A DNA stretch of 64,000 nucleotides from Pelosinus fermentans JBW45 (GTDB taxonomy: Bacteria; Bacillota; Negativicutes; DSM-13327), in the NCBI RefSeq assembly GCF_000271665.2, contig NZ_CP010978.1, positions 1,458,501 through 1,522,500 on the forward strand. The letters are read 5' to 3'. Below the pieces are notes generated by a model. That model was not told the origin of the DNA. It worked only from the letters and a program-made list of their open reading frames with translations, and searched no databases. Below are positions 45,289 through 54,909 of this stretch, in pieces. Each line of letters opens with the position of its first letter. The first letter of the stretch is position 1. Both the position numbers and the translations under genes were made by a program.

Positions 45289-46914
45289 ATGGAAACAATA
45301 GATTGTTACTTTGTTGGTATAAATACTGTCAGTATTGCAAAGCAAAGAAACTTTGCAAAAATTATCCATGGGGAAAATTCACACGAATATAGGGACGATT
45401 CGAATTTTCGATTTGTCAAATGTAACAATAAATTATATACGCAGTCACAAATTTTTGAATTATTTTATAATGATGAAAAAGTTAGTAACTCTTATGAACT
45501 TTCTGTTTTTGAAGAAACATTTAATAGTGCGATAGCCTATTTGGGCACATATCTTACTAAGAGAGGTTTATCAATTGAATATATAAACTCATTTAATAGT
45601 GAGAAGGAAGAACTTGCTTCAAAACTGGTTGGAGCAAATATACATGCTGTTGCAATACCAACAACACATTATACTACCGCTTTTCCGATAACTGAAATCG
45701 TGTCTTTCATAAAAAAATATGATGCCAAAGTAAAAATAATAGTTGGTGGGCCTTTTATTACAAATCAAGTCAGATCATTAAATGGCGATGCATTACAAAG
45801 GCTCTTTTATTCAATTGGTGCTGATATTTATGTTTATAACAGTGAGGGGGAATATGCTCTTAATGAAACGGTTAAAGCTATAAAAGATAGCTTACCGCTA
45901 GACAGTATATCTAATATATATTACAAAAAAAACAATAAATTTGTCATAAATGATTATTATCCTGAGGAAAATGATCTGGATAATAATTCAACAGATTGGA
46001 ATCTATTTGCGAATCGTCTTGGCAAATATGTTAGTGTAAGGTCTGCGATGTCATGTCCATTTTCCTGTGGTTTTTGTACCTATGGTGGTCGCGGATTTAA
46101 GGAAAAATACAGGTATTCAAGTATTGAGACACTGGAGAAGGAACTTGATGATTTAAAAAATAGTGGCAAAGTCTCAGGTATTTTCTTTAGTGACAATACG
46201 TTTAATGTGCCATTGAAAAGATTTAAAGACATATTACGATTGATGATAAGGAAAAGATATAATTTTAAATGGCAGACTCATATAAGATGTCAATTTATTG
46301 ATGAAGAAACAGCAGCTCTATTGCAGGAAAGTGGATGTGTACAGGTTTTCTGTGGATTGGAATCAGGTAGTCAAAAAATACTTAATAACATGAATAAAAG
46401 GGCGACTCTGGAAGAGTGTAAAAAAGGAATTGAATTATTAAACAAATACAACATCATGAGCGTAGCATCATTTTTTATAGGGTATCCAGGTGAGAGTGAC
46501 GAGACTGCCATGGAAACATTTAAATTTATAGAAGAGACAAAACCGACATTTTTTCAAATTCGCTTATGGTGGTATGCGCAAAATGCTCCAATCTTTAACC
46601 AAAAAGAAAAATACAATCTAACAGGATCAGGTTTTAACTGGTGTCATGAAACGATGAATGCGGATTATGCGCATGAACTTGTTGATAAATTCTATCTAAC
46701 TATAAAAAATTCAACACATTTAGGGGATACTCAAAATATATTCGATATGAAAAATAGAGGAATTAGTGTGAATAATATTAAAGGCTTCGTTGATGCATTT
46801 AACAATTGTGTTAAAGAAAGATTGGGAAATCCAAGTGTGGAAGAGACCAGCTGTGAGCTGTTGGATAAATTGAGAATTGCTGCAAAACGTTGTGTCGTAT
46901 CTCATGAAAGCTGA
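45289..46914 (+). CDS. PhpK-like radical SAM protein 4
   Basis: 541 residues. Opens METIDCYFVGINTV, which aligns with the starts of its paralogs, so ATG 45289 is preferred to ATG 45283. Cysteines 256, 260, 263 in CPFSCGFC, followed by an altered loop TYGGRGFKEKYR instead of the (F/Y)P-Y(A/G)GKYR of the others. Also DNTFNVP replaces DDTFNFP. This is the most divergent of the tandem set and may have a different substrate or reaction. Confidence 0.9.
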   Translation: METIDCYFVGINTVSIAKQRNFAKIIHGENSHEYRDDSNFRFVKCNNKLYTQSQIFELFYNDEKVSNSYELSVFEETFNSAIAYLGTYLTKRGLSIEYINSFNSEKEELASKLVGANIHAVAIPTTHYTTAFPITEIVSFIKKYDAKVKIIVGGPFITNQVRSLNGDALQRLFYSIGADIYVYNSEGEYALNETVKAIKDSLPLDSISNIYYKKNNKFVINDYYPEENDLDNNSTDWNLFANRLGKYVSVRSAMSCPFSCGFCTYGGRGFKEKYRYSSIETLEKELDDLKNSGKVSGIFFSDNTFNVPLKRFKDILRLMIRKRYNFKWQTHIRCQFIDEETAALLQESGCVQVFCGLESGSQKILNNMNKRATLEECKKGIELLNKYNIMSVASFFIGYPGESDETAMETFKFIEETKPTFFQIRLWWYAQNAPIFNQKEKYNLTGSGFNWCHETMNADYAHELVDKFYLTIKNSTHLGDTQNIFDMKNRGISVNNIKGFVDAFNNCVKERLGNPSVEETSCELLDKLRIAAKRCVVSHES

Positions 46915-46967
46915 TCAACTAAAATAATATTAGGAAACCAAATACATTATGAGTAATTGGAGGATTT

Positions 46968-48236
46968 ATGAAGTTAAGTATAATTGAAGAAGCGATAAGA
47001 CGTTATGGTACACCTTTATATTTATTTAATGGTGAAGATATTATAAGCAAATTTAATATTTTAAAAGGAAGTCTACCAGATAGCTTTGAAATATTATATT
47101 CGATGAAGGCCAATCCTTTGTTAGGAATATGTCAGTTGATTAAGAAGGCTGGAAGTAAAGCTGAAGTGGCTTCAATAGGTGAAATGCACGTCGCACTAAC
47201 TGCAGGATATAAATCAAATGATATTGTTTTTACAAGCCCTGGGAAAACTACTGAAGAGATTGAATATGCAATAGATAGAAATATTTATTGCATAAATGTT
47301 GAATCAATGCAAGAAGCGGTCTTGATTAATGAAATAGCCAACACTAAATCTAGGAAGGTAGACATAGCGATAAGAATTAATCCCCATTTTAATTGTATTG
47401 AAACAGATATAAAAATGGGGGGAGTGGCAACCCAATTTGGAATTGATCAATCTCAAGTTGGGTTGGTTTTTCAAGCTTTAGAAAAACTAGTGAATTTAAA
47501 TATTATAGGTATCCATGTATATGTAGGAACTCAGATCCTTAATGCAGGTGATATTGTTAAAAATACAAATGAAATTATAAAACTTGCAATAGAATTATCC
47601 GATAAATATGAGTTTTCTCTGAAATTTATCGATTTGGGCGGCGGATTCGGAATACCTTATTTTGCCGAAGAATCAAATTTAGATATGAATATCTTAAAAC
47701 ACGGTATGGATGAGTTATGGTCGAGATATAAATCTAGGCTCACAGATACGCGGATTGCAGTGGAAAGCGGTAGGTTTTTAACAGCAGATTCAGGTACGTA
47801 TATCACTAAAATTTTATATAGCAAAGAATGTAAGGGAAAAAAATACTTGGTATGCGATGGAGGTTATAGTCAACATCCGGCAGCATCCTTTTTGGGAAGG
47901 TATAATAAAAACAGATTCCCCATTCGTACTCTTCATGAAAACAGCATAAAGGAGAATGTTACTGTAGTGGGGCCTAGTTGTACTCCCATTGATATTCTAG
48001 GTAAAGATATAACTATTGCTAAAGCGCAACCAGGTGAATATTTATTAGTAGATAAGTCAGGAGCATATGGTTTAACTAATAGTCCCACATCCTTCTTAAG
48101 CCATTCGTCTGCTGCGGAAGTCTTTTGTTATAGGGATAGCCTTCATTTACTTCGACGTAGGAGTACCTTGAATGATCTTCTAAGTAAACAGTATGGTCTC
48201 GATATTATTAGAATGGAGGACGATTTATATAAATGA
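46968..48236 (+). CDS. PLP-dependent decarboxylase, fold type III (LysA/BtrK-like)
   Basis: 422 residues. PLP Lys47 in YSMKANPLLG, IAIRINPHFN, phosphate-binding GGGFGIPYF, ESGRFLTADSG, and the C-terminal Cys-containing GPSCTPIDIL with DKSGAYG. The fold is that of diaminopimelate decarboxylase, but ligase, ACP and hydrolase neighbours suggest decarboxylation of an ACP-bound amino acid, as BtrK does in butirosin formation or as in exosortase-A loci (established for those). It overlaps the next gene by four bases. Confidence 0.85.
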   Translation: MKLSIIEEAIRRYGTPLYLFNGEDIISKFNILKGSLPDSFEILYSMKANPLLGICQLIKKAGSKAEVASIGEMHVALTAGYKSNDIVFTSPGKTTEEIEYAIDRNIYCINVESMQEAVLINEIANTKSRKVDIAIRINPHFNCIETDIKMGGVATQFGIDQSQVGLVFQALEKLVNLNIIGIHVYVGTQILNAGDIVKNTNEIIKLAIELSDKYEFSLKFIDLGGGFGIPYFAEESNLDMNILKHGMDELWSRYKSRLTDTRIAVESGRFLTADSGTYITKILYSKECKGKKYLVCDGGYSQHPAASFLGRYNKNRFPIRTLHENSIKENVTVVGPSCTPIDILGKDITIAKAQPGEYLLVDKSGAYGLTNSPTSFLSHSSAAEVFCYRDSLHLLRRRSTLNDLLSKQYGLDIIRMEDDLYK

Positions 48237-49462
48237 AAAAGGACAAAAAGAACATCTTTGTAGGAATGAGTGGGGGATTTGGTCCTTTATCACAAGTTTT
48301 ACCAATTATTGAGAGCTTTGATAAAGAAAAATTTGATATTACTTGCTTTATAGCAAGTTCTTCAGCTACTCTAGTCAAAAATCTTAAATATAAATTTCTT
48401 GAAGCACCATATGTAGAACCTCCTAAGAACTTGATTCCTAAAGGACATAAATGGTGTAATATTGATCATTATTGGGGTAGATTTGGGTATATTGATTCCG
48501 ACTATGTAAATGCAATGATTCCAGCGAGAGTTGAAGCCATCAGAACATGTTCTCCAGATTTTATCATATCGCAATTCAGTCCACCCACAGAAATAGCTGC
48601 ACGAATTCTAAAGGTTCCTCTTATTTCCATAACGCAGTCGTGTATGCATCCAAAAGGAAAGAGAGTTTCATGGTGGGAGGAAGCAACAGAAAGCTATCCA
48701 AAAGCGGCACCTATAGTAAGTGACTTAATGAAAAGGTATGGACTAGATCCTATAGACAGAATGGAAGAACTAAATAGAGGAGATTTGACTATTATACCTA
48801 GTTTTCCAGAATTTGACCCGATTGACGATGATGTAATTTATATAGGTCCTCTACTTTGGGAGAGTTCAGGAAAACAATACGAAACAATCAAAATTAAAGA
48901 TAATTCCAGTTGGAAGAAAAATCGTCCATTAATTTATGCTTATACAGGTAACCTGTATGATTCAGCAGGAGCATCGGGTATAAAAATTCTTAAAAATGTA
49001 ATAAAAGCTTTTGGTAATTCGGAATTCGATGTCATAGTGTCTACCGGATTGGGGCAATCCCTTAAAGAGATTCGTGAAATTCCAGGAAATATAAAAATAA
49101 TGGATTGGGTTCCTGCAACAGAACTTATAAAAGAATGTGATATAACCATTCATCACGGAGGACATGGAAGTTGCATGTTAAATATAATTAATGGTATACC
49201 AGCAGTAATTATACCTACTTTCTCAGAAAGGGAATTTAATGCGCGACAAGTGAAAGCATTAGGTGTAGGTAACTTTATTTTACCAATGGAATTAACCCCA
49301 AGTGGACTTTATGATGAAGTCCTAAGATGTTTAAGGGATGAAAGGGTATTTAATCGAGCGAAAGACTTGGCTTATAAAATAAGACTGAGAAACTATGGTG
49401 GTGGTATAGAAGCGAAAAAATATATATTAGATTATGTAAATAGGAGGAACCATTCAGTTTAA
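48233..49462 (+). CDS. Glycosyltransferase, GT1/MGT-type (GT-B fold)
   Basis: 409 residues. N-terminal FVGMSGGFGPLSQVLPI acceptor domain; C-terminal donor site with DWVPATELIKECDITIHHGG and GHGSCMLNIINGIPAVIIP. It resembles UDP-glycosyltransferases that glycosylate antibiotics or give self-protection. ATGA overlap with the decarboxylase. It is the second glycosyltransferase in the operon. Confidence 0.85.
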   Translation: MKKDKKNIFVGMSGGFGPLSQVLPIIESFDKEKFDITCFIASSSATLVKNLKYKFLEAPYVEPPKNLIPKGHKWCNIDHYWGRFGYIDSDYVNAMIPARVEAIRTCSPDFIISQFSPPTEIAARILKVPLISITQSCMHPKGKRVSWWEEATESYPKAAPIVSDLMKRYGLDPIDRMEELNRGDLTIIPSFPEFDPIDDDVIYIGPLLWESSGKQYETIKIKDNSSWKKNRPLIYAYTGNLYDSAGASGIKILKNVIKAFGNSEFDVIVSTGLGQSLKEIREIPGNIKIMDWVPATELIKECDITIHHGGHGSCMLNIINGIPAVIIPTFSEREFNARQVKALGVGNFILPMELTPSGLYDEVLRCLRDERVFNRAKDLAYKIRLRNYGGGIEAKKYILDYVNRRNHSV

Positions 49463-49499
49463 TTAGTAGTATTTTCCTCATAAATAAGGAGATTTACTA

Positions 49500-49967
49500 A
49501 TGGCATTTAGCAAGGGATTTAAATATAAGCTCTTAATATTTACAGTTAAAAAACCTCATGCAGTTTTTATAGGCTTTGCTTTGATATTAATCTTAGTATT
49601 ATATATAACCAACACTTCATACACAGGTATATATATTAAAGCGACTGGTACTTTAAATTATGATAGTAATGATCAAAGGTGTATTCATATTACTACTGAT
49701 ATTAGTAATAAATATAAAGATGCAATAGACTCCAAAAATTATACAGTATGGTATGTGAGAAGTGATGGAAAGAGGTACTATGGGTCAATAACCAATATCC
49801 AAAATTTGAAATCTTCAAATCGTTTGCAAGTAGAAGTTATTGCAAGACGTGAGGATTGTTATGAAGAATTAGGTGCAAATTATATAGAATATAAGGGGCC
49901 TATTAATTTAGAAATATACTTTAAAAGGAAAAATATTATAAACAAGATATTAGATAAATTATTTTAA
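49500..49967 (+). CDS. Membrane-anchored extracytoplasmic protein, unknown
   Basis: 155 residues with one N-terminal helix (AVFIGFALILILVLYI) and an exported beta-rich domain (YIKATGTLNYDSNDQRCIHI, YVRSDGKRYYGSITNIQNL). It has no clear family. Position just before the HlyD adaptor and ABC genes suggests an accessory subunit of the exporter. Confidence 0.6.
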   Translation: MAFSKGFKYKLLIFTVKKPHAVFIGFALILILVLYITNTSYTGIYIKATGTLNYDSNDQRCIHITTDISNKYKDAIDSKNYTVWYVRSDGKRYYGSITNIQNLKSSNRLQVEVIARREDCYEELGANYIEYKGPINLEIYFKRKNIINKILDKLF

Positions 49968-50099
49968 ATTAAAAGTAGAAAATAATTACCTTTCCCAATA
50001 TTCTTTCATTTCACATAGAGAGACTAGGCTTCACATTAAGGAGAATATTAAAACAAGAAGTATTAATTGACTAGTTCAAAAATGGGAGAGCATCAAAAT

Positions 50100-51263
50100 A
50101 TGTATATTAATTCGCATAAATTATTGATTAAGTTTATTAGCACAACTTTGTTACTTTTATTAGTATCTATTTGTTCAGGATGTGACCTTCAATATGATTT
50201 AAGAGCCTTTTTTTTTAATGAAGTTATATTAAATGGTCATGTAGAGTCAAATCAGATAAGTGTAAATTCGGAAGTTATAGGTAAAATTATTGAAATATAT
50301 AAGGAGGAAGGTCAACAAGTAAAGAAAGGTGATTTACTAGCGCACATAGATAGTACCGCTAAAGAATTAGAAATAATTCAGATGAGAATAAAAATTGGAG
50401 TCAAAGAAGTAAAACTTAAGCAACTGAAAGCCGGTACTAGATACGAGCAAATTCAGGAGGCTGAGGCAGCGGCGAAAGTCGCAAAATATAAGCTTGATGA
50501 AGAGATGCAAGGAGCGAGGCCCGAAGAACTTGAACGAGCTGCATTAATAATGTCATCTGCACAAGCAGAGTATGAATACTATAAGGATAATTACAAAAAA
50601 TTAAAATATTTATATGCACAAGATGCAATACCAGAAAGAGAGTTAATTAAAGCACAACAAGAGCTTACGAAATATGAAATCAACTTTAAAACTGCTATGA
50701 GTCAGTTGGAACAAACTAGAAATGGTCCTACAAACCATGTACTTTACGGTGCACAGGCAAATTACGAAAAAGAGTTAGCGCAGTTAGAATTATTAAAGAA
50801 TGGTCCGACGTTGGAAGAGATAAGAACTGCAGAACTTGAGCTGGAAGATGCAAAGGCTGATTTGGAGCAGACAAAATTAAGTCTTTCAAAGTGTAATGTA
50901 GTGTCACCTGTAGACGGAATATATATATTGAAAAATGCAAATGTAGGTGACACAGTGAACGTGGGCACTAATATAGGCAAAATCTCGGATTTGTCTGATT
51001 TATATGCAAAAGTATATATTGCTCAAAAAGATGTTACTTTAATTTCACTTGGTCAGTCGGTGAATTTAAGATCGATTTCTTTATCAGGGCAATTAATAAA
51101 AGGTAAAGTGATATATATTGCAAGCCAATCGGAATTTCTACCAGAACATATTGATAAAGATGAGGCAGAAAAAAGTACCGTTTTTGAGGTTAAAGTACAA
51201 ATATTGGATAATATCGAAAAATTACGGATGGGTATGACGATAGAAGCATATGTACCTAAATGA
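50100..51263 (+). CDS. HlyD-type periplasmic adaptor lipoprotein
   Basis: 387 residues from ATG 50100 behind GGGAGAG. N-terminal lipobox VSICSGC (lipid-modified Cys), biotinyl-lipoyl-like segment EVIGKIIEIYKEEGQQVKKG, a long coiled-coil (LKQLKAGTRYEQIQEAEAAA onward), return lipoyl half SPVDGIYILKNANVGDTVNV, and a C-terminal barrel. It bridges the two ABC half-transporters to the outer membrane. This matches the diderm envelope and indicates export of the product. Confidence 0.9.
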   Translation: MYINSHKLLIKFISTTLLLLLVSICSGCDLQYDLRAFFFNEVILNGHVESNQISVNSEVIGKIIEIYKEEGQQVKKGDLLAHIDSTAKELEIIQMRIKIGVKEVKLKQLKAGTRYEQIQEAEAAAKVAKYKLDEEMQGARPEELERAALIMSSAQAEYEYYKDNYKKLKYLYAQDAIPERELIKAQQELTKYEINFKTAMSQLEQTRNGPTNHVLYGAQANYEKELAQLELLKNGPTLEEIRTAELELEDAKADLEQTKLSLSKCNVVSPVDGIYILKNANVGDTVNVGTNIGKISDLSDLYAKVYIAQKDVTLISLGQSVNLRSISLSGQLIKGKVIYIASQSEFLPEHIDKDEAEKSTVFEVKVQILDNIEKLRMGMTIEAYVPK

Positions 51264-51344
51264 CGAGTTGAGAGGAAGATGGATTGAAATAGTATTTGAT
51301 TCTTAATTATCAGTAATTTTGAAAAAATTTTGAGAGGATCTATT

Positions 51345-53096
51345 ATGAATGCTAAATATTTATCAAAAGAACTACAAATTATATGGGAGCTTGCCAAACC
51401 ATATAAAATTAGCTTTTTTTTACTGTTTTTTTGTGTTACGGTTATTTCATTAATTAGCGTAATATATCCTTATTTATTAGGAATGATGATAAATGAAATG
51501 ATTTATCATCGGAATATGCAGTTTTTCATGGTTGCTGGACTTGTTTATGTAGTCTTATTCTTAGGGGAAAGGCTGATGCATTTTATACAATCAAATATTT
51601 GGACATATCTTTCTACAAAGTTTTTGTTTGATATACGAAAGAAGGTATTTAATAAAATAATTACATCCAAAGCCAAGACTTTAGCAGATAGTAATACAGG
51701 AGACGTTATTTCAATCATAAATAGGGATACAAGTATGTTTATGGATTTAATACACATGAATATATTCCATATGTTCAATATACTTGTACGGTTTATATTA
51801 TCCATAGTTTTTGTTTCAGCAATTAATGATACATTAGTAATATTAATGCTTATCGTTATTCCGACCTCAATATATATATCCTCATATTATTCAAAAAAAC
51901 AAAAGTTGATTTTCAGTGAGTACAGAGACCTGTACGGAAGCTTTATAAGTTGGGTATACGAGATGTTAAACGGTATAAGAGAGATCCAGCTTCTCGCAAG
52001 CGAGAACACTGTAAGGCGCTCTTTTACTAAAAAACTAATGGAAATCTTACGATTACAAAATAGTACCTACTATACGGAATTTATATCAGAGAGAACAATT
52101 GTTCTGGTATCATTATTTTCTGATTTATCTTTGTATGTAGTTTCGGGTATTTTAATTATCAAAGGAGAACTAACAGTAGGTGGATTTATAGCGGCAATAG
52201 AATATTTTAATAAGGCTAACTTTGCACTTAAAAATCTTAACGAAGCTAGTATGCGTATAGGTAATAATTTGAGTTCTGTTAAAAAAATTTCTAAACTACT
52301 TTCGCTGCAAACTGAAACTGAGAGAATAACTTGCAGAGATATTGGTATAAAACAAGGACATATTGAATATATAGATGTTTCTTTTGGTTATAACGAAAAA
52401 ATTATTCTAGACAATATTAACCTTACAATTAGCCAGGGAGAGAAAATGGCAATTGTTGGAGAAAGTGGAGCTGGAAAGAGCACATTAGTTAGTTTGATTA
52501 CAAGACTGTACACTCCCACTAAAGGTGTTATTAAGATCGATGGCACAGATATATCACAGTGCTCGTTAAAATCTCTTCGAAGGGCAATCGGTGTTGTTCA
52601 GCAAGAGGTAGTATTATTTGATGGGACAATTAAAGATAATCTTCTTTTAGCTAGACCCAAAAGTACAGAGAGAGAGATTTTGGATGCCTGCGAACAATCA
52701 TATGCAATGGGCTTTATTAGGAAACTCCCTGATGGCTTAAATACTATTATAGGAAAGAGTGGTTTGAATCTATCCGGCGGGCAAAAACAAAGAATTGCAA
52801 TTGCGCGGATAATATTAAAAAACCCTAAGATATTGATTTTTGATGAGGCTACATCTGCACTTGACTATGAAGCTGAGAAAGCAATTCAAGCAGCGTGGGA
52901 TCGTTTAAGTAAAAATAGAACATCAATAATTATTGCTCACCGTTTGACAACTATACTGAACTCTGACAAGGTTGCAGTAATAAATAACGGGAAAATAGTG
53001 TCATGTGATCACCACTTAAAATTGATTAATGAATGTGAGTATTACCAACAACTATTTCATAAACAATATCTTGGTGTGAAGGCTTGCGCTATATGA
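51345..53096 (+). CDS. ABC exporter half-transporter 1 (permease-ATPase)
   Basis: 583 residues. Six-helix exporter domain, then ATPase with Walker A GESGAGKST, signature LSGGQKQR, Walker B ILIFDEAT and switch His in IIAHRLTT. ATG 51345 follows GAGAGGA by 7 bases. Its last codons overlap the next ABC gene (ATGA). The two probably form a heterodimer working with the HlyD-like lipoprotein. Confidence 0.93.
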   Translation: MNAKYLSKELQIIWELAKPYKISFFLLFFCVTVISLISVIYPYLLGMMINEMIYHRNMQFFMVAGLVYVVLFLGERLMHFIQSNIWTYLSTKFLFDIRKKVFNKIITSKAKTLADSNTGDVISIINRDTSMFMDLIHMNIFHMFNILVRFILSIVFVSAINDTLVILMLIVIPTSIYISSYYSKKQKLIFSEYRDLYGSFISWVYEMLNGIREIQLLASENTVRRSFTKKLMEILRLQNSTYYTEFISERTIVLVSLFSDLSLYVVSGILIIKGELTVGGFIAAIEYFNKANFALKNLNEASMRIGNNLSSVKKISKLLSLQTETERITCRDIGIKQGHIEYIDVSFGYNEKIILDNINLTISQGEKMAIVGESGAGKSTLVSLITRLYTPTKGVIKIDGTDISQCSLKSLRRAIGVVQQEVVLFDGTIKDNLLLARPKSTEREILDACEQSYAMGFIRKLPDGLNTIIGKSGLNLSGGQKQRIAIARIILKNPKILIFDEATSALDYEAEKAIQAAWDRLSKNRTSIIIAHRLTTILNSDKVAVINNGKIVSCDHHLKLINECEYYQQLFHKQYLGVKACAI

Positions 53097-54847
53097 AAAA
53101 GTTACTAACAGAGAATATAAGAATATTCCAAGAAATTAAGCCTTTCATAAAAAATTATGAAAGGCAGTTAATTATCTTAAGTATTAATAAGCTATTACAA
53201 CTTCCAATAGGAATTGCTATGCTTTTTCTCTTTAAGGAATTAATAGATGAAGTTATGAATAGGAAGCAATTAGATATCTTACGATGGATTTGTATAGGAT
53301 ACATTTTGCTTTTTTTCTTACAGACATTGTTCTTATCTTATCAAAAGATAGTTGGTACAAAGATGTATAATAAACTTATTTTCGATATTAGATTAAAAAT
53401 ATGGAATTCTTGTATAAGGATGCCGCAAGATAGTTGGAAGAGTTTTGATAAAGGAGATTTAAAAAATAGAATAGATTCAGATGTAAATAGCTTTTCTATT
53501 TTTTTAGAACAGCAAATATTTGAAAATGCTTTCGCGTGGATAAGTATTTTTACATATGGTTTTATACTTCTTATAATATGTTGGAAACTAGCTTTATTTA
53601 GTTTTGGGATTATACCTATGTTTTTTTTATTAGGAAATTGGATAGCAGCCCGACAAAAAGAGGCATCTGAAGATTACAGGAATATATGGGGTGAATATGA
53701 AGGATGGATGTTTAATTGTTTTCAGGCTTGGAAGGAGGTGAAAAATCTTTCTATTGAGAAAGTACAAACAAAAAAATTTGTGCGTTATTGGCGCAAACTT
53801 ATAAAGTTGTTTTATAGACAATGTATGTATATGTATGCGAGCATGTCATTTGATAATTTTAAAGATATTTTCATAAATAAAATAAGTATATACTTTCTCG
53901 GAGGAATACTGATCTACACAAATGAGCTGACAATAGGTCAGCTCTTAATTTTTACTAAATTTTATGAACAGATGTTTAATAATTGCAGTACAGTTAGTAA
54001 TCTTTATATTCAATTAGGTACTAATTTGCCAGCCATGGAAAGAGTATTAGAAATAATGAAATATAATACGCGCTACCAAGGTATCAAACTTGACCAAAAT
54101 AACTTTTCCAGTAGCATTGAGTTTAGGAATGTAGGCTTTACATATAGTGAAGGTCAGCCTGAGATTTTAAAAAATATAAATCTTAAAATAGAAGCAAATG
54201 AGCGAATCGCTATCATAGGGAAAAGTGGAAGTGGAAAATCGACCATTTTAAAACTACTTCTAGGGCTACATAAACCACAACAAGGAGAAATATTGATTAA
54301 TGGCTATCCAATTGAAGAAATAAACTATAGTAGCTTGCATAGGATAATTGGTGTAGTTATGCAAGATAATATGGTTTTTAATTTGACTATTAAAGATAAT
54401 CTATTGTTGGCTAATCCTTATGCTACTGACGCTGAAATTAAAGACGCTTGCAAAACTGCTTATATTGATAAATTTATAACTGCGCTGCCTAATGGCTATT
54501 TGACACTTATTGGTGAAAATGGTGTTAAATTATCAGGAGGACAAAAGCAACGACTGGGAATTGCAAGGGCTTTACTAACTAACCCCAATGTTATTGTTTT
54601 TGACGAAGCTACTTCTGCTTTGGATCATATATCTGAACAAGAGATTACTATGGCAATTGATAATATAGCTAAGAAAAAGATAATTATTGTTATTGCTCAT
54701 AGGCTATCTTCCATTTTATCCGCAGACCAGGTTATTGTAATCGATAATGGTACTATCGCTGGATACGGGCACCATAGTGAGCTACTAGGTAAAAATTCTG
54801 CATATGATGTGTTATTTAAGGATCAGTATAAAAATATTGCTTTTTAG
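53093..54847 (+). CDS. ABC exporter half-transporter 2 (permease-ATPase)
   Basis: 584 residues. Membrane domain with LQLPIGIAMLFLFKELIDEV, ATPase motifs GKSGSGKST, LSGGQKQR, VIVFDEAT and VIAHRLSS. All catalytic motifs look intact in both halves. A decayed copy of part of this gene is found at 59156-59283. Confidence 0.93.
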   Translation: MKKLLTENIRIFQEIKPFIKNYERQLIILSINKLLQLPIGIAMLFLFKELIDEVMNRKQLDILRWICIGYILLFFLQTLFLSYQKIVGTKMYNKLIFDIRLKIWNSCIRMPQDSWKSFDKGDLKNRIDSDVNSFSIFLEQQIFENAFAWISIFTYGFILLIICWKLALFSFGIIPMFFLLGNWIAARQKEASEDYRNIWGEYEGWMFNCFQAWKEVKNLSIEKVQTKKFVRYWRKLIKLFYRQCMYMYASMSFDNFKDIFINKISIYFLGGILIYTNELTIGQLLIFTKFYEQMFNNCSTVSNLYIQLGTNLPAMERVLEIMKYNTRYQGIKLDQNNFSSSIEFRNVGFTYSEGQPEILKNINLKIEANERIAIIGKSGSGKSTILKLLLGLHKPQQGEILINGYPIEEINYSSLHRIIGVVMQDNMVFNLTIKDNLLLANPYATDAEIKDACKTAYIDKFITALPNGYLTLIGENGVKLSGGQKQRLGIARALLTNPNVIVFDEATSALDHISEQEITMAIDNIAKKKIIIVIAHRLSSILSADQVIVIDNGTIAGYGHHSELLGKNSAYDVLFKDQYKNIAF

Positions 54848-54909
54848 GATAGATCACGTTGAGAAATGAAGAAAATACGCCATTATTACCTTGAAAGGAC
54901 TTTGATAAA

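Noticed and set aside
40297-46914. Phosphonate/phosphinothricin pathway, because the radical SAM proteins are PhpK-like.
   Set aside because: No PEP mutase, phosphonopyruvate decarboxylase or other phosphonate gene is in the window, and the carB/carA pair points elsewhere.
46968-48236. Housekeeping diaminopimelate decarboxylase (lysA).
   Set aside because: It is embedded and translationally coupled in a biosynthetic operon next to a glycosyltransferase, with no other lysine genes; a carrier-bound or special substrate is more likely, though not proven.
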